64,000 nucleotides of DNA, taken from assembly GCA_024305745.1 (NCBI GenBank), contig JAHRBS010000009.1, positions 1,426,001-1,490,000 of the forward strand. Reading direction: 5' to 3'. Below are positions 11,194 through 22,700 of the stretch, piece after piece. Source of the stretch: Polyporus tsugae. Taxonomy: Eukaryota; Basidiomycota; Agaricomycetes; Polyporales; Polyporaceae. A program made the translations under genes and the position numbers. Within the stretch, counting starts at the first letter, position 1. Every line of letters begins with the position of its first letter. The notes under the pieces were generated by a model, which saw nothing but the letters and a program-made list of their open reading frames with translations, ran no database searches and had not been told where the DNA came from.

Positions 11194-13734
11194 GTACCAG
11201 ACCTTTCCCCAGATCACATTGCACATGCACCCTCTTGACCTTCTCAATTGCTCTCAAAATTTGAAGGTGTTTCGCTCCGCCTTGTTGTCCAGAGGCAGTC
11301 GCTCAGTGTGGATGTCCGTCTTGCGGTCGGTTCCCAACTTTCCACCATGCCCGGAGGATATGAGTTAGTCAGCATACATCGCCTTGGTATTTGATGATCA
11401 CTGCTTCGTGTGTACTATCAATCCTTGGACTCTATTATATTTTGCTGACCATCCACGACGTAGTCATGTGCCGCAGCCAAGGCATACTATGTGGACTATG
11501 TGCTTCGAATCAGGCTTTGTTATGAGTGCTGGGGAAAATAGTAAGTGAGACACCTTGACGGGTTCACAGCTATCTCTGATCACCGTACCATAGCGCATAT
11601 CCTGGTACCGACCTTCTAGAAGATATCCCAGAGCCTGCTTGCGACGTAGTGACCATGCTCGTGCCATCATTTAAATTTGGTACACTTGTTGTCTTGGTGT
11701 ATGCGATCACTTCCTCAACAGGCCATACAGAGTGCAGTGTCGTCGACGAAGGGAGGTCCTGGGCACACTACCTACATCCCGTGTCGCATGTCCATCAGGA
11801 CTTGTATTACCGGCTGGAGCTCGAGAAGATGATACACTTTTGCTGGCCTCCACCTTTGCCGGCAGATTTGACAACGCTTCGGCCGGCACTGCTTCAACGG
11901 GTGGAGTACATCATTCAGAGACATATCGTCTGTATCTCAACATCATATTGTGGCATTGTGTCTCATTGCTTCCTGTAGCACGCAGTACAATTGTACTGGT
12001 GGATAAATCTCGCTACAACACGCACATCAAGCTACACAGAGGAGTTAGCTAGAAACCGGGCGGGGTGAGTCGTGGTGTTCTTGTTAAACTATTGAAAGCT
12101 TACTTTTTAGCATCAGCGTTCTGCAAGACATTCAAGAACAAAAGTACTTGCTACCGTATGAGCCTCCTATCGACGAGGACTCGGACGACGATGACCTTGT
12201 ACAGGACAGGCACTACGACTCAGATATCTACACCCGTGCAGGTAAGGATGCTGGCACTCCCTCTTGAGTGCCGACATGAAGTAACGTCGTGACCATGATT
12301 GTCGAAACCCAGAACTTGTCCGCTGTTGCGGTGCCATATCCCATGATCAACACTACAAAGAGTGCGAAGTACGTGAGCTTTAACAACGCCGTGCGAGACA
12401 CCTGCCTCGACGCCCGCGGCCCGGCGCGCCAAGTTCCAGGACTGGTACAAACACATGGTTCAACCACGCGGGCGACTACGACCGGCGCATGCTCCCCAAC
12501 AGGCGCAACGGCGGGAGCAGATTTAACATACTCGTGTGGGAGAACGAGGGGCGCGTGCCCATCGACGAGGAGACGTTCTACGGCTTCGTTGGGAACAACA
12601 TGCCAGCTCTCCTCCAGCAGAACATTCAGAACACGATGCGCCAGCTCTCGCTGGTCCCTTATGACTGGCGTATCATCTCGGGTCTCAAGTACGTGGACGG
12701 TGTCCGTGACGTGGGCGGGGCGGACGCGGTGACGTTGGCGTGGCCGGACGCGCTCTTCATGTGCAAGGAGTGCAGAGTATGCGGGCTGCCGTGGCCCGAG
12801 ATCCACGGGCACTGGCGCGAGCAGCACCCGGACCAGTCGTTCTGGAGCACGGGCGAGCGGCCGAGTGTGCGGCTTTGGAAGGACGGGCGGGAGGTGGTTC
12901 GGGCAATCTTGGATGAGGCAGGATTGAAGACAAGGACAGAGAGGGTGAGGATGGACAGGCTGGTGCGGAGTGGTAGGCTGTACTGCGCGTGCGGGGATCC
13001 AGAGCTTGCGTTGCCGGGGGATCTCACGTGGGTGAAGTTCGTAAATCCCGGCCGCCTCCCAGATGCTTGCGCCACGTTGAAGTTTGCTGACCTAATTGGC
13101 TGCTGCCTGAGAGGTGCATCATGTCTGGACGCATCAGAAAATGCGCCGTTCTCGCTGCTCAGCGTGAGTCTCCTCCGGTTTGGATATGCAAGGTTCTAGG
13201 ATTCAGAGACACTAATTCTTGATTCGTCAGGCACGACTTCATGGCTCCTACCCCTCGTGATCGTGAAAACTGGATCCACGACTATACTTTCGGTCCTTGT
13301 ACTATCACATTCCTACCCAAGGGCGCGGAGACCGCCCCCGTATTCAACCGTCGCCGTGCGGACAGCTGCACGCGAGTCAGGATTGAGGCCTTTTTATCGA
13401 GGCGCCTTGAAGGCTTGTCGGTCATCTGTTCCATCTGGGACAAGCTCTCGACAGGCGAGAATAGTGGACGGAAGGATACAACGCTCAGCATTCCCAACTC
13501 GGTCCACGCGGTCACGTACCATATGGAAGCGAAGTACGTCTGTGTCTCCTCGTTAGTTTCGGCGTAGTGAACTGCGTACCCCGAATTGTATAAACATGGG
13601 CGACCGTTTGCCGAAGGGGACATTTCCTTCTACAGACAACTGGGTCGCCCGGCAGACCTACGCCGATAGTAATTGCGACGCTCGGTCTATTGTTCGGTGT
13701 ACTTACTTGTCAGTTGGAATGACTTAGATGGTAT

Positions 13735-14250
13735 TACACAGGTCTGTGTTCATTAGTTATTCGCCCCCTATGCAATATCTGTCTGATATGTACGGGTCCA
13801 GGGGGCCTTAATTGCGTTTGGCATGAGTGTCCCACATCGCTCCACGTCACACCCGGCAACCGCCAAAACAAAGGGACAAGAAGCCACGCTGCCAGCCACA
13901 TCCTCGCCCGCTCTCCGTCCATCGGTGGCAACCGCGCCAGCGATTCCGATCCCTGCCCCGCCTTGTTGGTCGACATGAACACGAGATCTATAGTCTCCCT
14001 GTCTGGCGTCATCATCGTGCTAGGCTGCGCCTTGTAGAACGGTAGGGGGCAGAGTGAGGGGTTAAGTCGCATTGCCTCAACTTCTTCCGTAGAGCCCTGC
14101 TCGACGCTGTCATCGAGCACGGAAAGCCATTGGGCGTAGGGGACAACAGGTACATTGGGCTCCTTCGCAATCATCAGCGCGAGGATAGTATGCTAGGACA
14201 CTGGACGAAAGGTGGACGATGGGGCCATGTGAGTGGCGTATCTCTGCATT
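13735..14250 (-). pseudogene. C-terminal relic resembling an adenylate-forming reductase (NRPS-like)
   Basis: Minus frame from 14174 (KEPNVPVVPYAQWLSVLDD, then NPSLCPLPFYKA, then ARLPPMDGERARMWLAAW) resembles the extreme C-terminus of fungal multidomain adenylation-thiolation-reductase proteins, where a PY.EWL motif, a NPA..LL.F motif and a final R.WL..W helix occur in this order. In-frame upstream sequence (ATHMAPSSTFRPVS) is separated by TAG at the place where many members have Trp. No adenylation or Rossmann part is nearby. I infer a small orphan fragment between F-box copies B and C; the family call is from memory of the motif order only. Confidence 0.45.
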
Positions 14251-14459
14251 GGATCTTGACTCAGTAGATACTACAAGGGGGGATGCTTTCAAGCCTGACA
14301 GAACCTTCGCAAATCAACCTGGACCTTCTCCGGAGGTGGCTGATACTTGTGGAACATAACATACTTCTCGTCGAACTCTATCCCATGCCTGCCGCCGCGC
14401 GTAACGTGTACTCGTCAATCAATCTCGTTAACCCCCACCACCACCAGATCAGCACTCAC

Positions 14460-17088
14460 TTTGCCTGCATATGGTACACAATGTTCGACGCGCTGCCTCG
14501 TCCCAGGGGCAGAGATTCTCCAACAGCTGAGTTGGTCACCTTTCTCGGGTCGATCATCGCCGTGCAGAGCGAACACACAAGCCTCGCACCCTCCGGACGT
14601 GTCGCACAGAAGGAATTGATGCGCGCGGTTGCATGCGGGCTCGCAGAGACGCGTGAAGATGCTGCGCTAGTGTCGACACCCTCGGGGAGCAGCTTGATAC
14701 ACGACTTGAGGTCACGGTGGTCGTCGATCCATGGGAGGGCATTACTATAACATCCGTGAATGATGTAGACCATACACTGCCAATTGAGGATATGCACCCA
14801 CCATGGCTTACGGCATTTATCCATCTCGAAGTGATGGTGGACGTGACGCACCTGCGGGGTGACCATTCGTCGTCAGACACATATCGTGTGCTGCATGAGT
14901 TCCGACAGAGACTCACCAGCGGCTCCCAGTGAAGGTTATCCGGAGTCTCTAGATTTGGGTCCCCACACGCGCAGAAGAGCTGCCCCTTCACACACAAGTT
15001 GTCCAAACAACGCGTTGTTGTATCCCGCGCCAGCCCCACCGCGTCCAGGATCCCGTTCACAACCTCCGCACCTTCGGCCCAAAACTTTGCCCGTATCTTT
15101 CCGTTCTGCGACACGCCGAAGGCGCTCCCCCAGACCGACTCGTCGTCATGCGCATAGATCCAGTGCCGGTTGAGATCGGGCCACCGAAACCCTCGGTCAC
15201 CACGGCAGCCAGGGAAATCGCACACAAACAACGCGGCCGGGGGTGCGAGCATGTCCCGGACAGATGCGCCACTGTCCTTCCGGGGCGCACAAGGAGCCTG
15301 AGGCGGGAGTAGCGCGACCAACGCACAGCGGACGTCAAACGTATAGGTGCGGACACGCACAAGGATGTCCGCCCGGCAGGCGCCGACCGTGAACTCGTCG
15401 ATGGACGCGCGAGCGTCGTTCTTGCTGGCGAGGAAGTCGAAAAGCCGTACTCCGTCGTATCCGTTGGGCAGCTCGCCAGGCTCGAGGTCATTGTTCTCGT
15501 CAACGATCTGCTCGTACCACCCTAAGAGTTCGTTGTAGCGATTCTCGAGACGCATCTGGTACGCATGATATTCCCTCTCCGCGCGTAAACGGTGCTCCTT
15601 GGCTATTTGGGCCTTCGACTTTGGTGGAGTGGTATTGAGGGCGACTGAGGATGCCAGATGAGTCCACTGTCGGGCCCAGAACACGAGAGACCTGAGCGTA
15701 CCTCCTTGTGCGATCGTTTCTGGACTCGGACCAGGAACGTAGTCGAAATCTTCATCGTCGGGAATCAGGTCCCAACGGGGTGTCATGTGCCAATCTAGCG
15801 AGAAACTGGCATCGATGCTGTTGTCTGTCATCAGCATATGTGCAAAAAGAAGACAGAGTAAGGCCTTACTAGTGTCGATCCTCCGTGGCTTTTGTCAATG
15901 ACAGATTTGGTACTGTATGTCCCTCTGCTCCTACAACGCGCTCCCAGGCATAGAGCTCAACAGCGTGCTGTAGGTCATGTCAATGGACGCATTGTGCCAG
16001 GGGCCAGTGCGAAGGGTGCTCACCATTTGTCTTCGCACAACATGTTCCGCTCTATCAAGGAATGCGGTTCTCAGCTTGTCTATGTCTGCGACAGTCAGCA
16101 GGTTTGGCGAGAAGAAATCTAACAAAGCCTGGAGTTCAGGCTTGTAGTACACATCTTGCGTAATATGTGTCTGAGGGTTGACTCGAGTCAGGGACCGTTT
16201 AATGTCCTTGAAGTCTGATCGTGGGAGGTACAGCGTGAGGAACCGAAGCAGCAATGTATTGAGGTGCATGCAACATACTGAATGTGTTCGCTGATGGAAT
16301 GAGCATCAAGACGACAGTGCTGACTGCCGGTGAGACTGCATCCTCGTCGAGGAGCCGGACAGCATCAGTTACGCTTGAATGGAGTGGGTTTTAATATTTA
16401 TCTCAGGTGGATACCGAGGAATGCGTGCACCCACTTGGATTTCCAACACGACTGGCACAACCTGAGCCTCAGCGCGTAGTCGACAGAGGATGCGTCTGGT
16501 GCGCCGCAACCCTAGTAAGGACTACGCATGATATCAAATGTTGATGGCATCCATTAGAGAACACGTACGAAGCAATAGCGGTCGAAGACGAGGGCGGTGT
16601 AAAGTGCCTCGTTCAAGCCGTCCGGACACGGCGGGAGTCCAGGAACGGTGCGGAGCGCTCCCTGCCACACCCAACGACTCGCCTTGTTCATTAATGTCTT
16701 TCTAAAAAGTCGAGATGTCCGGGAGAAATGTAGCAAGGCCAACGGGATCAGGTGGGACGCGATCTGCATGCACGTCCCAAAGTCAGGCATGCATGCCGAT
16801 CGCATTCGTACAGCGACACTGCCAACTGACCTCTAAGATGATTTCCATAGGGAGGTCCGGAAACTTCAGTGGCCACCGAAAGTACTCTACAATCTTCGTC
16901 TGCCTTCCGCTTGATGACGTCGGCAGTACAACGGTGGGTGGCGGTGGCACATTCAAAGGCTGTCTGCTGATAGCGTGGCGGAAAGCTGTATCCTTCGTCA
17001 ACGTTTCGTCGTCACTGCCAGCGTGAACCTCATTTTTCTCACCAGTGCTGAGATCATAATGATTGTAGGCCGCGCGGTCTGGTGCCAC
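14460..17088 (-). CDS. F-box/zinc-cluster protein, copy C
   Basis: Likely SCF substrate receptor. Exons on the minus strand: 17088-16831 (86 codons; ends in the F-box start FPDLPMEIILE), 16763-16569 (195 nt; IPLALLHFSRTSR, PGLPPCPDGL), 16511-16435 (77 nt; CGAP...DYALRLRLCQSCW), 16373-16279, 16214-16024, a large exon from about 15805 to 14917, and 14851-14460. The large exon carries an acidic linker, a finger-like CDFPGC...HWIYAH and LFCACGDPNL. The last listed exon has the C-terminal CIKLLPEG domain with CSLC...HMQAK. The joining exon between 16024 and 15805 and the final short exon (after 14460) are unresolved, so it may be damaged; no certain stop was found in the listed exons. The first exon has a long polar N-terminus not shared by copies A, B and D. 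Confidence 0.65.
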
Positions 17089-17119
17089 CTCTTGGAGGCT
17101 GCATATAACGATCCATCAG

Positions 17120-18434
17120 AACCACATTGAAAGTCCCGGCGAAGGACTTACACTTCAAACCTCGCACAAAAATCATCGTTATCGTCGAACATCCTGATTA
17201 TCTCCCCGTCTTCGTCCAAGGGGTGCATCTCTTGGCCATCGTCGAGCATCATGGAGTACTGGAGCAAGGTAGTGGTGGCTGTATTAAAGCTCGCGCGACG
17301 AGCCGCTGGCATGCGGCTCAGCCACACTGCGGCGCTCGACGCGTCGACTTAGGGCAGGCTCTTCCGCGTTCATGTCGGCGTCTCGAATCATAGCTACTGT
17401 ATCTCTAGAGATCGCCGTACCGTAGCGTATGTCCTGGTACCGACCTTTAGAAGACATTGCAGAGACTGTTTGCCAATGTAGTCACGAGGAAGTTGGTGCT
17501 TATCATATGATACTAGTTCTTCCGAGTTCCCGAGCTTCGTTCTCGGATTCTTTCTTTCAAGAGTGCAAGACCATACACACTGTCCTCAGGCCCATCGTGC
17601 CACAGGGTCAACTTCTTCAAATAGGCGTTCGCGTACCTCGACAAACAGACCTTCGTCCAGTTCTACTTCCTATGGTTATATCCTCGTAAGTATTAGTAAA
17701 TATTGCGTGCATGAAAAGATGAACAGTTGTCGTGTTTTTGTGCCATCCAAGTTCCGCGTTGTGACTTGTATGTACTCTTTGATGCTGTGATGCCGATTGT
17801 CGGACAGCAGCCAAGGACAGCCATCCGTCGTGACCGCATGCTGTGCCACGACCGGAAGCACCTCTAAGCACTTTACCACGACCACCCTCTGTCTGGACTC
17901 TGCTGCTGGTAGAAGGTGGTTCAAGCTCGGTTGTCGTTGTGTGGAAGCCTACCCCTACTGCCTGGTAACTAGCCGCTCTGACCGTTCGAGGAAGTCGGCA
18001 TCACCATCATCATCATGCATCCCGGGCCAGCCATGTTCGCCGATACCTGATGGCCACGGCTTTCGACCTGCCCGGGTCCTCACATGGCCTAGTGTTGGAC
18101 TGGAGGTTCGTCGTACCCATTGATGAGCCTTGTGGCCTTTACTTCTTAAAAACTTTCTACATAGCCATCATGTGAACTGTTCATCACGACGCTGCAAGTA
18201 CACTTCGCTTGGTGTCCCCGGTGGATTCCGCGTTCGACGGTGAGTGTTCGACTGTTCCCGAACATGTTCTTACGAAAGATTCAGTTGGGGAAGCGGCGGC
18301 ACGGATGAACGGAATGTCCATGCATATTCTCGCATCGCGGATTTGCAGTATAAAGGTCTGAAGACTAGGATGGGAGGAAGTCCAGTGACGGACGTTCGCC
18401 CACACCGATCCACCAACCCGGCCTACTCTCCGCC
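17120..18434. other. F-box family scraps and spacer
   Basis: Minus strand near 17260-17160 reads HPLDEDGEIIRMFDDNDD, like the acidic linker of the family. Plus strand 17409-17475 resembles 11573-11640 of copy B (shared TCCTGGTACCGACCTT and flanks). No continuous gene is present. A TATA-like GTATAAAG at 18347 precedes the next gene. Confidence 0.4.
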
Positions 18435-19779
18435 ATGCTTTCCTTCGCGCCCCTGCTCTGTTTCTTGTCCATTGCGTTGACCCTCGGTCCCCAAGGTGTC
18501 GTCATGGCACAGAGCTTGCGCATCTCTACCTACAACCTGCGCTACGACTCCATGCCGAACAACATCACCGTGACCAAGACCCTCAGCTCGCTCCCCGACC
18601 CTCTCACGCCGCCGAAATACTATGGCGACAAGGGGGAGCAGCCATGGAGCACGCGGCGGGTGAAGGTGTACCAGCACCTCAACCAGGAGGGCGTCGTCCT
18701 TGCCGGTGCGTCCTCGCCTTGAACGTCCCGCGTGACTGTGCCGTCAATACTTAGAGCCTTCTTCCAGGCTTTCAGGAAGCCCTTGTGAGGCAGGTGAATG
18801 ATCTGGCTACCCTTTTCGGTGATGGCTGGGGTTGGGTGCGTTCTTCATCAATTATGATGGCACCTGTGGACGTCGATCTGACCCCATCTCGTACAGGTTG
18901 GTGTCGGTCGTGACGACGGCGTCGCTGCTGGAGAGTTCAGCCCGATCTTCTACAAAAAGTGAGGAGGCCGTAACACGCACTCGAACATCATCGGTGATGA
19001 CCCATGCACGTTTCTGCAGGTCTGCTATCCAGCTCGTCTCTCATGACACCTTCTGGCTCTCGTAAGTACCTTCTTATTTCGCGTGAAAATATTGAGACGA
19101 AGAGGGCGATAGCTTATTTTATTTTAGGAACACCCCCTTCGAGCCCTCCAAGTACCCTGGTGCAGGCTCGTTCAGGATCTGCACGGCCACCCACCTTGTC
19201 CTCAAGACAAAGTCTGGCCGCCCTGTCCCCTTCACCTATCTTAACACGCACCTCGACGACCGGTCCGACGCCGAGCGTCGCCTTGCCGCGTCTCTGATGC
19301 TCGTCCGTGCCCGCTACGAGGCCCACAAGACCGGCGGCCCCGTCATCGTCACTGGCGACTTCAACAGCAAAGCGACCGGCAGCGACTCTGGCGCATACCA
19401 GATCATCACCGGGAAAATTGCGCCCGTGGCAGTCAACGCGACCTTCGCGGCCAAGTTTGCGGTCCCGCACGGCACCCTCGGTGACTTTAAGATGCTCGAT
19501 TTGAGGGGCGAGACTCCACGCGAGCACATCTCGGGCGAGTATGCGACGTTTACCGGGTTCAAGGCCCCCGGCGACGGGTCGGCGTTCACGCGCATCGACT
19601 TCGTGTACGGGGACAGTACCAGGAAGTGGTGAGTGCCTCGGGCTTACGTACGGCTCTCTGGGAGGTGCTGATAAGGGCGCAGGACCGCGGACACGTACAG
19701 TGTTGGATCGTCCTTGACTGACGACGGTGTCCTCGCGAGCGACCACCGTCCTGTGATCGCAGACATCACGCTGCATTAA
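18435..19779 (+). CDS. Secreted endonuclease/exonuclease/phosphatase-fold protein
   Basis: Predicted phosphodiester or phosphoester hydrolase, probably extracellular. Exons 18435-18705, 18768-18835, 18897-18958, 19020-19061, 19128-19628 and 19683-19779 join in phase to 346 aa. A signal peptide (MLSFAPLLCFLSIALTLG...AQ) opens the protein. The EEP-fold active-site motifs are all present and in order: STYNLRYDS (metal/phosphate Asn), GFQEAL (metal Glu), LNTHLDDRSD (His), VTGDFNSKATGSDS (Asp and Asn), RIDFVYG and the final ASDHRPVIA (catalytic Asp-His). This combination is common in fungal secreted EEP proteins annotated as nuclease, sphingomyelinase-like or inositol-phosphatase-like; substrate cannot be told. 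Gene is intact. The ATG choice is supported by the signal sequence directly after it. Confidence 0.9.
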
Positions 19780-20606
19780 CCGATTTCCATTTCCTCATCG
19801 CATGCATGACCTTCCTCCGGATTCTGAGTGCCCCGATGTCAACTTCGAGCGCGGGCTCCCTTCATTATAATTTATTCGAGCATTGTATCTGATCAACGTG
19901 TGCAGCATGTAGAACGTACGACGAAGAAAACTTGGATCTTCATGCTCTCTCATCCACGTGGTCAGCTTCCCAACGCTCTAATCCACCACAAGTGCGATGG
20001 CCACCAGAGAATCAAGCTTGCAAGGCTGGGATGCTACAGTTGCGCATAGTTTGGTCTGCATTTGCTACATAGGTTCACGGAAAGGTGGTCGCCGGCCGAA
20101 CGTTTCCGTGAACCTATGTAGCAAATGCAGTTACGGTAGCCCACGCCCACATCAGACATACCGTAATCTCCACTCTGCATGTGAGTCCTTCACCTCAGAA
20201 GTAGACACTTAGACAGACTTAGACTGCTTCGACCATGCGTGGGTGTAATTGGTAACCTACCTCAGGGGCGGGTTCCGCGCGCGGAGTCCGGAGGTACTGT
20301 AATAAGCATATCGGAAATCTATAACCCGTCGCGTGCATAGCATATACATGGATGATGGCGATAGCCCCATCGGGAGTCGATATAGTAAGTAACACTAGGC
20401 CATAGAACGATACAAGCTGCGAAGGTCAACGAATCCTAAGGTGATAATGATACAAACCAAACAAAGCCCAACGTCACCCACGGTTCCAGACCGTCTTTCA
20501 TAGATACTGCCTGCCCTCCGTCTATCTGTCTAATGGAAAACATGCCGTAGAGATCGAGAGCATGGGGTCTGCCATGAGGGTCGTGCGTGAATGGATAGAC
20601 ACTCCT
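19780..20606. other. Spacer between convergent EEP and AA9 genes
   Basis: No gene recognised on either strand. It contains the long inverted repeat listed separately. Confidence 0.6.
20056..20130. repeat. Perfect 28-bp inverted repeat with 19-nt loop
   Basis: Left arm 20056-20083 (CTGCATTTGCTACATAGG...) and right arm 20103-20130 (...CCTATGTAGCAAATGCAG) are exact reverse complements. The 19-nt loop is GC rich. A second small inverted repeat (TTACGGTA/TACCGTAA) follows directly at 20131-20166. It lies between the 3' ends of two convergent genes. No flanking target duplication was seen. Confidence 0.9.
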
Positions 20607-21892
20607 TCAATGAAGCCTAGAGCGCCTGATCTTGATCATACGACGAGTTCGGAGCCAGTCGCGAGCCCAATTGTAGTTTGCGTCCTCGTCCCAACAGTTG
20701 CCGGAACCGCTCGTACTCGATGCAGAAGGTGCAGCATCGGCCGTAGAGGTAGAGGCCGAAGTCGCGGTGGAACTGGGCCCAGAGATGGATGTGGGATCGT
20801 TCGAATCGGAGGTCGAGACGGGGGATGCCGGGGGAGCAGAGGACGGAGTAGAGGAGAACCCTGTAGACGTCGGCGCGGAAGGAGCGGTGATGTTGGACGC
20901 AGAACTGCCGTTGCCGGATCCCGTTCCGAACGAGGCGATCGCCGGACCGGGGAACGCGTAGACGAATCCCGGGTTGTAGACCTGTGAACCGCCGTAAGTA
21001 ATCTAACGAAGGCCGGCGATTTCATGAGAAGGGACGAACGTCTGGGGTAAAGATGCCGGGGTCGGTGTCCGAGTACGCGCCGGGGAAGTGGACCGTCGGG
21101 CTCGGCCTGCCGTTTCCGTTTCCGCCGACGCGCACTTGCGTGCAGGATGGGTAAAACTCGGCGCCGCCTACAGATACAGCGATCTGCAATGAGATAATTT
21201 CGTGGCGGATGAGATAGTCGCCCGGCGCGATGTCGTCCGGGAGAGTGAGCGTGTACGATTGACCGTTCACTGAGTATTCGCATCGCGGTCGTCAGTCAGG
21301 CGTATCCGGCACACATGGTCATAGCTGCACTCACTGATATCTTGCTGCCACCAACCGGAGCCGTCGCTCTTGAGGCCCGCCTCGTCGATCTTGAACCAGT
21401 TCGCGTTTGTCGCGTCGTACTTGTCGCACGTAGTGCCCTCACAGAGGGCCATGTAGGTCATGAGGGGACCAGTGTTGTGCGGCCACTAGAGCACGTCAGT
21501 AAATGAAGCCTCGTCTTGTTCAAGCTGAGACGACATAGACTCACGTTACCGCCGTTTCCCGATGCCCAAGAGAAAGCGACTTGGCTCCCAGGGTTGGCAG
21601 GGACGACGAGGGCCGCGTTTGAAGCATTCTGTCCGCATGAAAGATTGGGATTTGATGCGCCCTTGACGGGGTCGATGTCGTCGATCAGGCGGATAGGGCT
21701 GTCGTCTAGCGGGGTTCGTCAGTTACATCAGACCTCGACGATGCTGAGGCCATAGGACCTACTCGGAGTCTGGTTGGGGACGTTGCCTTGATAGAGCTGG
21801 CCGTCGATGGAGACACCCTTGAGGTATCCGTGTGCGGTCACTTGCGTGACGAACGCGAAAAGGAAGAACATCAAAATGTGATAAAGCAACAT
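20607..21892 (-). CDS. AA9 lytic polysaccharide monooxygenase
   Basis: Copper enzyme that oxidatively cleaves cellulose or hemicellulose outside the cell. Exons 21892-21763, 21705-21545, 21485-21335, 21269-21040 and 20981-20607 join to 348 aa. The signal peptide (MLLYHILMFFLFAFVTQVTA) ends exactly before HGYLKGV, so mature His1 starts the protein as the histidine brace requires. The second copper His is in WPHNTGPLM. GDYLIRHEIISL and GGAEFYPSCTQVRVGG carry the secondary-sphere residues and axial Tyr. PFV-type end PGIFTPD and VYNPGFVYAFPGPA close the catalytic domain. The last exon is a Ser/Thr-rich tail of about 100 residues without a CBM1 and ends in a basic segment (RTRRMIKIRRSRLH). Conserved Cys pairs are present. 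Intact. Confidence 0.95.
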
Positions 21893-22700
21893 GTTTCTAG
21901 AGCGTCGGAAGTGGTGTCGAACGGTACGAGATTCGTAGGATGTGTTGTGAAGAGTTGCTGATGCTGGCCACGGTTCGATGGATGAGGCGAGTGGATTGTG
22001 AGATCACCACGCAAACAGCCATACCTTATATCTATGCGAGATTGTTCGAAAAGGAGGCCGCCTGCACGCTTCATGCTCACGGTGTCCTGACGTTTGCCTG
22101 GTACGATGGCAGAACAGAATACGAGTGCGTTTCGAAGTCAACTGAACATGCTGCTGCTCGACGGACGAGAATCTAGACGCCATCCACGTTTCAGTATAAT
22201 GAAGGCTAGCGGGGGGTAGGATCCCACCTTCACCCTGCGACCCGTTCGCGTCCGCTCAAGGCGGTATCGCTCCGAAGCCAATCGCAACCTCGTTCCATCG
22301 CCTAGTTCAATGCATCTCGGGATGGGCTTGGGGAACGATGCATTCTGCGTGTCTGCGTGGTCATCGGCCTCTCAAAGGACGCCCATATCAGGAGAATGTG
22401 CATGCCACGACCTGGTCATCGCCGGGCAAGCACGATAAACGCACGCTCAGCATAGGTTCACACAAACACCGGCATCAACTCATCATCACTCACCTACTCA
22501 GAACTTCCATGAAGACTCGGATGGTGCTGGGTGATGAAGAGGTCGATTGCGGGGTGAGAGCATGGGCGGCGTCCTGACACTGAAATGAATCGGCGGATCG
22601 TAACTTCGCCCCGACTCGCCTGGATGGAAATCGGTAGACGCTCGTAGGCGTAAAGCTGTTCCAAGGTAAACGCGAACATGTGCATCGCACGGGGCGATAA
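21893..22700. other. Upstream region of the AA9 gene
   Basis: About 800 bp with no recognised gene. A TTATATCT-type element near 22026-22033 (minus orientation AGATATAAGG) could serve as the TATA region of the AA9 gene, about 135 nt upstream of its ATG. Confidence 0.4.

Larger units (their letters stand above)
3820..13568 (+). pseudogene. F-box/zinc-cluster protein, copy B, split by an LTR retrotransposon in intron 1
   Basis: Exon 1 (3820-3900) codes for the F-box start LPNLPLDVLLK and ends at a GTGAGT donor. The element 3937-11193 follows within the intron. The intron resumes at 11199 and exon 2 (11213-11407) continues with HPLDLLNCSQNLK and PNFPPCPEDMS. Exon 2 is exactly 195 nt and exon 3 (11464-11540) exactly 77 nt, as in copies A, C and D. 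An in-frame TAG at 11366-11368 breaks exon 2, the fourth exon has no open frame, and a shift is needed near 12450. Later exons keep the family marks: acidic linker (IDEDSDDDDL, near 12170), finger FMCKEC...HWREQH (near 12760), LYCACGDPEL (near 12990) and the C-terminal ITFLPKGAETAPVF domain (about 13240-13540). Dead by several lesions independent of the insertion. Confidence 0.82.

Noticed and set aside
20636..21283. 215-codon ORF overlapping the AA9 gene
   Set aside because: Arg/Pro/Ser-rich shadow of the AA9 exons 4 and 5 in another minus-strand frame; it would cross an intron with good splice sites.
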